The translations under genes and the position numbers were made by a program. 64,000 nt of DNA from Hyphococcus sp. (lineage in GTDB: Bacteria > Pseudomonadota > Alphaproteobacteria > Caulobacterales > Parvularculaceae), in contig JANQRY010000003.1 in the NCBI GenBank assembly GCA_028284345.1, positions 310,001 to 374,000 on the forward strand. Direction: 5' to 3'. The notes under the pieces were generated by a model. The model did no database searches. It saw nothing but the letters and a program-made list of their open reading frames with translations, and had not been told where the DNA came from. Positions 1 to 7,428 of this stretch are shown piece by piece. The first letter of the stretch is position 1. The number at the start of each line of letters is the position of its first letter.

Positions 1-1313
1 TCGGCGCGCTTGATCAGCTTTTGCGCCGTGTCGTCTTCCGGTCCGTTCTCCGTCGACGCAATGCCGATCGACGCCGTGACGTCAAGCTCGTCGCGGGCGC
101 TGTTCACGACGAACTTCACTGTCGCAATTTCCTGACGCAGTCGTTCCGCCACCACGGCGGCGAAGCTGGCGTCCGTGTCGGGCATGGCGATCAGAAATTC
201 CTCCCCGCCGTAACGGCAGGCGAGATCGATGCCCCGCACCGACCGCGAAATGCGTTCGGCGAATTCCTGAATGACCTTGTCGCCCACATCATGGCCATGG
301 GCGTCGTTGATTTTCTTGAAATGGTCGATATCGAGAATCATCACCGCCAGCGGCCGTCCGGTCCAGTAGGCGCGGTCGAACATTGCCGTCAGATGGCTTG
401 CTAGATAGCGACGATTGTAAAGGCCGGTAAGCTGGTCCGTCACCGCCATTTCGAGGCTGGCCTGGAACGAGGAGCGCAACTGGTCGACATAATGCTTGCG
501 GCGCAGCTGGGTCGAGACCCGCGCAATCAGTTCGTTCTTGTCGACCGGCCGCGTCAGATAGTCATTGACGCCGATATCAAGCGCGCGCACGAGCTTGCGC
601 GTATCGCCCTGGCGGACGACGGCGAGGATCGGCGTCAGCCGTGTTTCGTCAAACGACCGGATGGACGAGCAAAGGCGCAGCGGGTCCATCGCTTCAAGGG
701 ACATATTGACCACGATAAGGTCGAAATCACCGGACCGCGCGCGGCCGAGCGCCACTTCCGGATCTGTCTCGTGGGCGACGGCGTATTCTTCGCCGAGCGC
801 CCGTTGCAGACGTTCAATCTGCTCCTCATTATCGTCGATCAGGAAGATCCGGCTTTCCTTCGCCGCCTTGTCGACATCGATGGTTTCGACAACGCCGAGA
901 CCCTTTCCGGTGGCATAGCGGGCCCGTAATTCGTCGGTCATCATTTTCAGACGCGTCAGGCTGCGCACGCGCGCAAACAGCGCCAGATCCTCGACCGGTT
1001 TGGTGAGGAAATCGTCCGCGCCCGCTTCAAGGCCGGCCACTCTGTCCGCCTGCTGATCAAGGGCGGTGACCATCACGATGGGGATATGCGTGGTTTCGGG
1101 ATCGGCCTTGATGCGCCGGCAGGCTTCAAACCCGTCCATGCCCGGCATCATGACGTCAAGCAGAATAATGTCGGGTTGTTCGGATGACGCCTTCTGAACC
1201 GCTTCTTCGCCGGAAAGAGCGCCCAGCACGTCAAAATACTCGGCGCGCAATTTCGCTTCGAGCAGTTTGACGTTCGGTTCAAGATCGTCGACGACTAGGA
1301 CGCGCGCCGTCAT
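1..1313 (-). CDS. pleD: PleD-type response regulator diguanylate cyclase (3' end outside window)
   Basis: Makes cyclic di-GMP from two GTP; in Caulobacter PleD drives the swarmer-to-stalked transition at the cell pole. The minus-strand reading frame starts at the ATG 1313-1311 and runs off the left edge after about 437 codons, close to the usual length of about 455, so only the C-terminal tip is missing. The N-terminus reads MTARVLVVDDLEPNVKLLEA, a CheY-like receiver with phospho-acceptor Asp in the LLDVMMPGMDG stretch. A second, degenerate receiver follows, then a GGDEF domain. The active-site loop is GGEEF (195-209), and an RGID motif just before it matches the RxxD product-inhibition site. 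It lies directly downstream of divK on the same strand, the Caulobacter arrangement. The call is secure; the symbol is by homology. Confidence 0.95.
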   Translation of the reverse strand, partial: MTARVLVVDDLEPNVKLLEAKLRAEYFDVLGALSGEEAVQKASSEQPDIILLDVMMPGMDGFEACRRIKADPETTHIPIVMVTALDQQADRVAGLEAGADDFLTKPVEDLALFARVRSLTRLKMMTDELRARYATGKGLGVVETIDVDKAAKESRIFLIDDNEEQIERLQRALGEEYAVAHETDPEVALGRARSGDFDLIVVNMSLEAMDPLRLCSSIRSFDETRLTPILAVVRQGDTRKLVRALDIGVNDYLTRPVDKNELIARVSTQLRRKHYVDQLRSSFQASLEMAVTDQLTGLYNRRYLASHLTAMFDRAYWTGRPLAVMILDIDHFKKINDAHGHDVGDKVIQEFAERISRSVRGIDLACRYGGEEFLIAMPDTDASFAAVVAERLRQEIATVKFVVNSARDELDVTASIGIASTENGPEDDTAQKLIKRA

Positions 1314-1356
1314 GCAGCCCCCTGACAGATGGGATTATCCAGTTCTGGTCAGGAGC

Positions 1357-1761
1357 CTAGTCCAAATATCTTTTCACTTTCTCAAGAAACGAACTGACGG
1401 AAATTGGTTTTGCAATATAGTCTTCACAACCGCCCTGACGAATGCGTTCTTCGTCGCCCTTCATCGCGAAGGCCGTGACGGCGATGATGGGGATGTCAAC
1501 CAATTCTTCATCATTCTTAATTTTTTGCGTGACTTCGAGGCCGGAAACCTCCGGGAGCTGAATATCCATCAGGATGAGATCCGGCCGTCGCTCCGTCGCC
1601 AGCTTCAGGGCCTCCGGCCCCGTGCGCGCCTCGATGGTGGTATAGCCATGAGCCTCAAGCAGATCATGAAAAAGCTTCATGTTCAGCTCGTTGTCTTCGA
1701 CAATCAGGACCGTTTTGGTCGCCGCCGGCGTTTCTGTTTTCACCATCGCGGACATTAACAT
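1357..1761 (-). CDS. divK: Single-domain response regulator DivK
   Basis: A stand-alone receiver that carries phosphate between the PleC/DivJ kinases and DivL-CckA, controlling CtrA activity and polarity in Caulobacter-like bacteria. The protein has only a receiver domain: [20 protein letters not shown], phospho-acceptor in [13 protein letters not shown], the conserved Thr in [10 protein letters not shown], and Lys in YIAKPIS. There is no output domain. The start is uncertain: ATGs at 1761, 1755 and 1746 are in frame, and none has a strong ribosome binding site. From 1746 the length (129 aa) fits the family best. It is upstream of pleD with a gap of about 43 nt, so probably co-transcribed. 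Two TTAA boxes six bases apart overlap the start (1755-1768), a degenerate CtrA-like pattern. Confidence 0.95.
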   Translation of the reverse strand: MLMSAMVKTETPAATKTVLIVEDNELNMKLFHDLLEAHGYTTIEARTGPEALKLATERRPDLILMDIQLPEVSGLEVTQKIKNDEELVDIPIIAVTAFAMKGDEERIRQGGCEDYIAKPISVSSFLEKVKRYLD

Positions 1762-1901
1762 GCTTTAATACCTTTGCCGCGCGCACCGATTCGGGCGTTG
1801 CGTTGGTTACGTTTTGCATCAAAGGTCTTAATTGAATGTTTATCCTCTCAGGACGGCGCGCCGCGATTTCCGCATTTGCGCGCGCAATATCGCGCCGTCC
1901 G

Positions 1902-1916
1902 GTAACCTTTTGTTAA
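1902..1916. promoter_or_regulatory. Possible CtrA box upstream of dinB
   Basis: GTAA-N7-TTAA, one mismatch from the CtrA consensus TTAA-N7-TTAA, ends 3 bases before the dinB ATG. At this position it would overlap the ribosome binding site, so it would act as a repressor site if real. Such sites occur by chance fairly often; the support is weak. Confidence 0.3.
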
Positions 1917-1919
1917 GCC

Positions 1920-3194
1920 ATGGAGTTTGCGACCGCTTTTTGCACAGCCTGCGAATCACCCGCTGATTCGGGCGCCCGACGCTGCGCGTCCTGCGGCCGC
2001 GGCGACGTCGTCTCGCACCCCGAACTCCTGTCCCTGTCGATCGCCCATATCGACTGCGACGCCTTTTATGCGGCGATCGAAAAACGCGACGACCCGAGCC
2101 TCGCCGACAAGCCGGTCCTGATTGGCGGCGGCGTTCGCGGCGTCGTTTCGACCGCCTGTTATGTGGCCCGCACCTATGGCGTCAGATCGGCGATGCCCAT
2201 GTTCAAGGCGAAAGCGGCCTGCCCAGACGCCGTCGTCATCAAGCCGAACATGTCGAAATACGCCGCCGCCGGGCGCCAGATCCGCGACATGATGCGGGCG
2301 CTGACGCCCATGGTGGAACCGCTTTCGATCGATGAAGCATTTCTTGACCTGTCGGGCACCGAGCGCCTGCACGGCGCGCCGCCAGCCGTGATGCTCGCCC
2401 GTTTGCAGCGCCGGATCGAACGGGAAGCCGGCGTTACCGCCTCCGTCGGCCTGTCGCATAATAAGTTTCTGGCGAAAGTCGCCTCCGATCTCGACAAGCC
2501 GAAAGGGTTTTCCGTCATCGGGCGCGCGGAGACCATGGACTTTCTGGCCGCCTTGCCGGTGACCGCGATCTGGGGCGTCGGCAAGGCGATGGCGCGAAAG
2601 CTCGAAAGCGACGGGTTGAAGACCGTCGGCCAGCTTCAGAAGATGGAGACCAGCGAACTGGCGCGCCGCTATGGCGAGCTTGGGCTACGCCTTTCCCGCC
2701 TGTCGCAAGGCAAGGACGCGCGGCGCGTGAAGCCGGAACGGGATACGAAATCGGTCTCCTCCGAGACCACCTTCAACAGCGACATCACCGACCCGCAGCT
2801 TCTTGAAGACATATTGTGGGAGCTTTGCGAGAAAGTCTCGGCACGGATGAAGGCGAGCGGATTCGAGGGGCGCGTCATCACGCTGAAGCTTAAATCCCAC
2901 GATTTCAAAACGATCACCCGCCGCGCCACCCTCGACGCGCCGACCAATCTCGCCCGCATCGCATTCGCCGCGGCAAAACGCATGCTGCATGAGGCCGCGC
3001 CCGGGCGCGCCTGGCGTCTCATTGGCGTCGGTTTCTCAGGGCTGTCGGCAGAGGGGGCGAACCCGACCCGCGATCTCTTCGACACGGAAACGGAGCGCAT
3101 CGCCGCCCAGGAACACGCCATCGACGCCATCCGCCACCGCTTCGGCAAGGACGTCATCGGCGCCGGCCGGAGTTTCCGGAAACGAAAGCAGTAG
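1920..3194 (+). CDS. dinB: DNA polymerase IV with N-terminal zinc ribbon
   Basis: Y-family translesion polymerase that extends distorted or lesion-containing primer ends. At 424 aa it is longer than E. coli DinB because the first 40 residues form a CxxC...CxxC ribbon (CTAC, then CASC), a variant met in alphaproteobacterial DinB. The catalytic core begins with SIAHIDCDAFYAAIEKRDDP (metal-binding Asp), then YVARTYGVRSAMPMFKA, and LSIDEAFLDLS carrying the second catalytic Asp-Glu pair. A helix-hairpin-helix (IWGVGKAMARKL) and the little-finger domain follow. No canonical beta-clamp motif was checked at the C-terminus. The ATG at 1920 is the only start that includes the zinc ribbon. Just downstream lies a perfect long inverted repeat (3231-3315). 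Confidence 0.95.
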   Translation: MEFATAFCTACESPADSGARRCASCGRGDVVSHPELLSLSIAHIDCDAFYAAIEKRDDPSLADKPVLIGGGVRGVVSTACYVARTYGVRSAMPMFKAKAACPDAVVIKPNMSKYAAAGRQIRDMMRALTPMVEPLSIDEAFLDLSGTERLHGAPPAVMLARLQRRIEREAGVTASVGLSHNKFLAKVASDLDKPKGFSVIGRAETMDFLAALPVTAIWGVGKAMARKLESDGLKTVGQLQKMETSELARRYGELGLRLSRLSQGKDARRVKPERDTKSVSSETTFNSDITDPQLLEDILWELCEKVSARMKASGFEGRVITLKLKSHDFKTITRRATLDAPTNLARIAFAAAKRMLHEAAPGRAWRLIGVGFSGLSAEGANPTRDLFDTETERIAAQEHAIDAIRHRFGKDVIGAGRSFRKRKQ

Positions 3195-3230
3195 AATCTG
3201 TTGCTCAGTGAATGGGCCGGATTGCTTAAG

Positions 3231-3315
3231 CCGCTCATCCCGGCGAAGGCCGGGATCTCAAGAGGCATGTTCGGGACTCGCGGCTGGAGATCCCGGCCTT
3301 CGCCGGGATGAGCGG
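3231..3315. repeat. Dispersed palindromic repeat, copy A
   Basis: Perfect 29-bp inverted repeat (arms 3231-3259 and 3287-3315) around a 27-nt loop, starting CCGCTCATCCCGGCGAAGG. Copy B at 18245-18329 has identical arms and the same loop length. The flanks TAAG on the left and AAG plus a T-run on the right are also shared. It lies between dinB (+) and the convergent oligopeptidase gene (-), so its RNA hairpin followed by GGTTTTAT could end dinB transcription. It resembles REP-like or RPE-like palindromes of alphaproteobacteria; the family was not identified. Confidence 0.9.
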
Positions 3316-3359
3316 AAGGTTTTATTGAATCACCGGCGTCACTACAGACTCTAATTCAC

Positions 3360-5489
3360 TTATGCGCCGTGCTTGATCGGCGCCGCGTCCGCCTTGCCCA
3401 CGGCTTTTAGCGCAAACGCATAAAGATGCGCGCGCTCGTCTAGGCGTTCAAAACGCGCTGCGGACCCGGCGTGCCCGGCGTCCATATTGATGCGCAGGAC
3501 AAACGGACCGCCGCGCGCGTCGTCGCGCAACCGCGCGATCCACTTCGCCGGCTCCCAATAGGTGACGCGGAAATCCGTCAGTCCCGCCGTCGCCATGATC
3601 GGCGGATAATCCGTATCGCGAATATTGTCGTAGGGCGAATAGTTCGCGATCCAGCCATACTGTTCGGCGCTGGTAATGGGATTGCCCCATTCCTCCCACT
3701 CCGGCGGCGTCAGCGGCAGGTCAGCGTCGGAAATGGTCGTAATGACGTCAACAAACGGCACCGCGGCGATGACGCCGGCGAAGAGGTCAGGCCGCAGATT
3801 GACGGTCGCGCCGACGAGCAGGCCGCCGGCGCTGCCGCCATAGATCACGATCTTCTTCTTCGACGTATAATTTTTCTCAATCAGGGCTTCGGCGGCGGCG
3901 GCGAAATCCGTGAACGTATTCATCTTTTTGTCGAGCTTGCCGTCGAGATACCATTGCCGGCCCTTGGCGGCGCCGCCGCGCACATGGGCGAGCGCGTAAA
4001 TCACGCCGCGATCGACAAACGACAACGTATTGGTCGAAAAGCTATTGGGGATCGTCGCGCCGTATGAACCGTAGCCGTAAAGAAGCACGGGCGCGGACCC
4101 GTCGACCGGCGTCGATTTCAACCGAAGAACAACCACAGGAACCTTCGCGCCGTCCGCCGTCTCGGCGTCAATGCGCTCCACCGCATAGAGGGACGGATCG
4201 TGGCCGCTCGGCACTTCCTGCGTTTTCAGGAGCGTTCGCTCCCGCGACGACATATCGTAGTCGTAGGTCTGTTCCGGCGTTGACGGCGATTCATAAGCGA
4301 AGCGCATGGTCGACGTGTCGAACTCGTACCCGCCGTCGAGGCCGACGCTGTAGGCGGCTTCGTCGAAGGAAATCTCATGGGCGTCGCCGTCATAGGTCGA
4401 TACGACAATGCGCGGGCGGGCATCGGATCGCTCATAGCGGACGAAATAATCCTTGAACGGAATGAAGCCCACGATGGAACGACCCGGCTCGTGCGGAACC
4501 CAGTCGACCCAGCAATCCCGGCCCGGACTTGCAATCGGCGCCTTGACGATCTTGTAGTCGACGGCGCCGTCGGCGTTGGTGCGAATCATAAAGTCGTCGC
4601 CATGATGTTCGACGTAATACTCAACGCCGTTTTCGCGCGCAGCGACCAGCGCCGGCGCCGCCAGCGGATCGGCGGCCGGGACCGTGCGACATTCGCTCGT
4701 AATCTGGCTATGCGATTCAATGAGCACATAATCGCCGCTCTGGCTCTTGTCTACGCCGAGGAAAAAGCCCGCATCCTGTTCTTCATAGATGAGCGCATCG
4801 TTCGCCGCCTCATCGCCAAGGCGATGGTACTTCGCGCGTACGGGGCGTTGATTGTCGTCGCGCTCCACATAGAAAAAGCCGGATGAATCAGCGCTCCAGA
4901 CGGCGCCGGACGCATCCGCGCTGTCGATGGCGTCGGTCAGCTCCTCGCCGGTTTCAATATTGCGTACACGGATCGCATAATATTCCGAGCCGACGCGGTC
5001 GACGGCGTAGGCCGCATGGCGATGGTCCGGACTGTGCATGACGGACCCGATCGAGAAAAAGTCGGCGCCCTCGCTTTCCTTGTCCCCGTCCAGGATGATC
5101 TGTTCGTCGCCGCCGTCTCGGGGCGCACGCACAAAGACCGGATATTCGCCGCCCTCGCGAAACCGCGTCCAATATCGCCAGTCGCCGTCAGGGGTCGGGA
5201 CGGCGGCGTCGTCTTCCTTGATGCGCCCGCGCATCTCGGCAAACAGCGCATCCCGTAACCCGCCGAGATCGCCGGTTACGGCCTGATAGTACTCCTTTTC
5301 CGCCTCCAGCGCCGCCCGGATATCCGCATCGAGGGTCGACGGATCGCGAAGCACCTGTTGCCAGTTCTCGTCGCGCAACCAGGCGTAATGATCCGTTCGC
5401 GTCACGCCGTGTTGCGTATAGTCAACGGGCCGTTTTTCAACGGACGGCGGCGCAATCTTAGCGGCGGCGGCAAAGGGAGACGCTGTCAT
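3360..5489 (-). CDS. ptrB: Oligopeptidase B (S9A prolyl oligopeptidase family)
   Basis: Serine peptidase that cleaves short peptides after basic residues; family members are cytosolic or periplasmic. The 709-aa length matches the family. An N-terminal seven-bladed propeller (about residues 80-420) gates an alpha/beta-hydrolase domain. The catalytic triad is visible: Ser553 in YGGSAGG, Asp639 in AGLTDFRVTYWEP and His673 in DAGHAG. The LAHVRGGAAKGRQWY loop preceding the nucleophile is typical of oligopeptidase B rather than prolyl oligopeptidase. No signal peptide is seen. It stands alone, convergent with dinB, and its upstream region (5490-5738) is shared with the divergent msrA. The symbol is by family; substrate preference is inferred. 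Confidence 0.88.
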   Translation of the reverse strand: MTASPFAAAAKIAPPSVEKRPVDYTQHGVTRTDHYAWLRDENWQQVLRDPSTLDADIRAALEAEKEYYQAVTGDLGGLRDALFAEMRGRIKEDDAAVPTPDGDWRYWTRFREGGEYPVFVRAPRDGGDEQIILDGDKESEGADFFSIGSVMHSPDHRHAAYAVDRVGSEYYAIRVRNIETGEELTDAIDSADASGAVWSADSSGFFYVERDDNQRPVRAKYHRLGDEAANDALIYEEQDAGFFLGVDKSQSGDYVLIESHSQITSECRTVPAADPLAAPALVAARENGVEYYVEHHGDDFMIRTNADGAVDYKIVKAPIASPGRDCWVDWVPHEPGRSIVGFIPFKDYFVRYERSDARPRIVVSTYDGDAHEISFDEAAYSVGLDGGYEFDTSTMRFAYESPSTPEQTYDYDMSSRERTLLKTQEVPSGHDPSLYAVERIDAETADGAKVPVVVLRLKSTPVDGSAPVLLYGYGSYGATIPNSFSTNTLSFVDRGVIYALAHVRGGAAKGRQWYLDGKLDKKMNTFTDFAAAAEALIEKNYTSKKKIVIYGGSAGGLLVGATVNLRPDLFAGVIAAVPFVDVITTISDADLPLTPPEWEEWGNPITSAEQYGWIANYSPYDNIRDTDYPPIMATAGLTDFRVTYWEPAKWIARLRDDARGGPFVLRINMDAGHAGSAARFERLDERAHLYAFALKAVGKADAAPIKHGA

Positions 5490-5738
5490 CGTTTCCTGTT
5501 TCTGGCTTAGGAACCTGGCGGCGGTGGCGACCTAACCGATTTTCCTTGAGCTTGGCAACGGCGCAGCGCAAAGCGGACGGAGAAAAACGCCATGTCGTCA
5601 GCCCGGCTTCAAATCGGTGTTTCACTTCCTGTTGATCCCGCTTCCTTTCCATAGAATTGACGCCAATAATGCACGGAACGGGCGCCGCGTTGCGGCGCTT
5701 CATTTATTCGCAAGCGAACCGAGGCCCAAGAACGCCAA

Positions 5739-6353
5739 ATGAAATCCAGCATCTTTATCGCCGCCGCCCTGTTCATCGCCGTCTCGGCGACAGCCTGCGC
5801 GGAAGACGCGGCGGCGCCGGAAACTGAGCCCTCGCCGTCGTTACCTCATGAAACGGCAGTCTTTGCGGGCGGTTGCTTCTGGTGCGTCGAATCGGATCTC
5901 GAAAAGCTCGAAGGCGTCGGCGACGTCGTCTCAGGCTATGCGGGCGGCGATTTGCAGAACCCGACCTATCGCAACCACGAAGGCCACCTCGAGGTCGTCC
6001 GCGCGCCTTTCGACCCGTCGGTCATCTCGTTCCGGGAATTGACCGATTACTTTCTGCGCCACATCGATCCGTTCGACGATGGCGGCCAGTTCTGCGATCG
6101 CGGCTACGCCTACACGACGGCGATCTTCTATCAGGACGCGCAACAAAAGGCCGCGGCAGAAGCCGCCGTCGCCGCGGCGGAGGAAGAGCTCGGCCGGGAA
6201 ATCGTCACGCCCGTGCGCGCCCTCGACCGCTTCTGGCGCGCCGAGGACTATCATCAGGATTACTACAAGAACAATTCGGTGCGGTATAAGTTTTACCGCA
6301 CCGGCTGCGGCCGCGACCGACGCGTCAACGCCGTTTGGGGCGGCAAAGAGTAA
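5739..6353 (+). CDS. msrA: Exported peptide-methionine (S)-S-oxide reductase MsrA
   Basis: Repairs oxidised methionine in proteins. After a hydrophobic leader ending ATAC (Cys20), which suggests a lipoprotein or other signal peptide, the MsrA domain begins at HETAVFAGGCFWCVESDLEK. Cys46 of GCFWC is the catalytic cysteine. SGYAGGDLQNPTY, EVVRAPFDP, FDDGGQFCDRGYAYTTAIF and EDYHQDYYKNN are the conserved blocks. At 204 aa it is a single-domain MsrA without an MsrB fusion. The leader implies action in the cell envelope rather than the cytosol; the lipobox is imperfect, so lipidation is a guess. It has its own promoter region facing the oligopeptidase gene. Confidence 0.93.
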   Translation: MKSSIFIAAALFIAVSATACAEDAAAPETEPSPSLPHETAVFAGGCFWCVESDLEKLEGVGDVVSGYAGGDLQNPTYRNHEGHLEVVRAPFDPSVISFRELTDYFLRHIDPFDDGGQFCDRGYAYTTAIFYQDAQQKAAAEAAVAAAEEELGREIVTPVRALDRFWRAEDYHQDYYKNNSVRYKFYRTGCGRDRRVNAVWGGKE

Positions 6354-6436
6354 GGTTTACCTAAAATTGCCATGCGTCCATTACGCAGGCGTTCAGATGA
6401 AAGGCTGAGTCTCTTGCGCTTCTTGGAGCGCAGAGC

Positions 6437-6760
6437 ATGTCCCTGTTCGTCGTCTTTCTCGCCGCGCAAGCGCTGTCCGGCGCGCCCGCCGATTCCGCCG
6501 ACGATATGCGCCGCGAAATCATCGATGCGTCGATCGCCGCTTATCACGGAAATTGTCCGTGCCCGTACCACCGCGCCTCAAACGGAAGCCGGTGCGGCGG
6601 CCGCAGCGCCTGGTCGCGCGCCGGGGGCGACGATCCCTATTGCTTTGACCGCGACATCGCCGACGAAAACCTCGACGCGTTATATGAAATTGCGATTTCC
6701 CGCAGACCGCATCCGGCGCTATTGAACCGGCTGTATCCTGTCACGCCGTCCGCCGACTGA
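6437..6760 (+). CDS. Small exported Cys-rich protein
   Basis: A 107-aa protein with a short hydrophobic N-terminus (MSLFVVFLAAQALSGAPA) that reads as a cleavable signal, followed by a compact motif NCPCPYHRASNGSRCGGRSA and then GGDDPYCF. The same CPCPY...CGGRSA.SR.GG...CY pattern is known to me from many proteobacterial hypothetical proteins, with no assigned function. Four cysteines in the mature part suggest disulfides or metal binding in the periplasm. The ATG is preceded by GGAG at a good distance. It follows msrA by 83 nt on the same strand, so co-expression with a thiol/methionine redox gene is possible. Confidence 0.7.
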   Translation: MSLFVVFLAAQALSGAPADSADDMRREIIDASIAAYHGNCPCPYHRASNGSRCGGRSAWSRAGGDDPYCFDRDIADENLDALYEIAISRRPHPALLNRLYPVTPSAD

Positions 6761-6765
6761 CGCCG

Positions 6766-7065
6766 TCACTCTCCGCCGCTCGCGTCGACGTCCTCATGGA
6801 AGACCGAAACCGCGCCTTCGGGACCTAGCGTAAATACGAACTTAAAAAGCTCGCCGGCAACGAAAAACATCGCCTCGCGCAGCTTGTCGAGTTGCAGATA
6901 TGGCTTCACCTCGTCCGAGTTCAGGTCATATTTCGCCTGACGGACTTTCTCTATATAATGTCGATAATCCCATGGCGCGATCGTAGTCTCCGCCCCTTCC
7001 GCATCGGCGATCGCCTGCATTTCTGCGGCTTCTTCCCGCACCCGGGCGACGGCGGCTCGTTTCAA
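6766..7065 (-). pseudogene. Fragment of an M3-family oligopeptidase/dipeptidyl carboxypeptidase gene
   Basis: The translated stretch contains APWDYRHYIEKVRQAKYDLN and EVKPYLQLDKLREAMFFVAG. This is the highly conserved block just before the HEXXH region of Dcp/OpdA-type M3 metallopeptidases, which are about 680 aa. Only about 95 residues remain, and the zinc motif is absent. The frame has no ATG; upstream it reads into non-homologous sequence, and downstream it stops after about 30 residues of weakly recognisable sequence. The 5' side meets the FMN riboswitch of the ribD operon, so the rest of the gene was probably deleted. Alternatively it is a new short ORF built from the fragment; expression is unlikely. 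Confidence 0.75.
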
Positions 7066-7152
7066 GGCGTTGGCCGCGGGGACGGCTGAGGGCCTTGCCG
7101 TCCTGAATATTGAAGCCTATATTCACCCTCGCGCGGAGCGATCCGCGCTTGA

Positions 7153-7304
7153 ATCTTCGGGGCGGGGTGAAAGTCCCCACCGGCGGTAATGCGGAGGAAA
7201 CTCCGACGAGCCCGCGAGCGGCGGCTGATCCATGACGGAGACGCCAAAGCAGGATTCCGGTGAGAGCCCGGAGCCGACGGTTATAGTCCGGATGGTAGAA
7301 GGTT
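7153..7304 (+). promoter_or_regulatory. FMN riboswitch (RFN element) of the riboflavin operon
   Basis: The conserved RFN blocks are present in order: GGGGCGGGGTGAAAGTCCCC, ACCGGCGGTAAT, CCCGCGAGCGG, GATTCCGGTGAGAGCCCGGA, GCCGACGGTTATAGTCCGG and ATGGTAGAAGG. FMN binding should switch off the downstream ribD-ribE-ribB-ribH-folE transcript. About 80 nt of linker separate the aptamer from a terminator hairpin that abuts the ribD start codon. Confidence 0.97.
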
Positions 7305-7385
7305 CGAGGCAGACGACGTCGGGAAACCGTTTCGCGTAAAACTGCGCGTGCGACATACCCAAAGCGCCCGTTCTGTTTTGATGCG

Positions 7386-7428
7386 CCCCTTGGATCAAAC
7401 GAGACCGTTTTGGCCGAGGGGTTTTTTT
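7386..7428 (+). terminator. Riboswitch terminator overlapping the ribD ribosome binding site
   Basis: CCCCTTGG (7386-7393) pairs with CCGAGGGG (7414-7421), with an inner AAAC/GTTT helix, followed by seven T (7422-7428) and immediately by the ribD ATG. The 3' arm contains GAGGGG, seven bases before the ATG, which is also the only good Shine-Dalgarno sequence. The same hairpin could therefore block both transcription and translation when FMN is bound. Confidence 0.85.

Noticed and set aside
1755-1768. TTAA-N6-TTAA as a CtrA box for divK
   Set aside because: The spacing is six, not seven, and it overlaps the possible start codons; too weak to list as a site.
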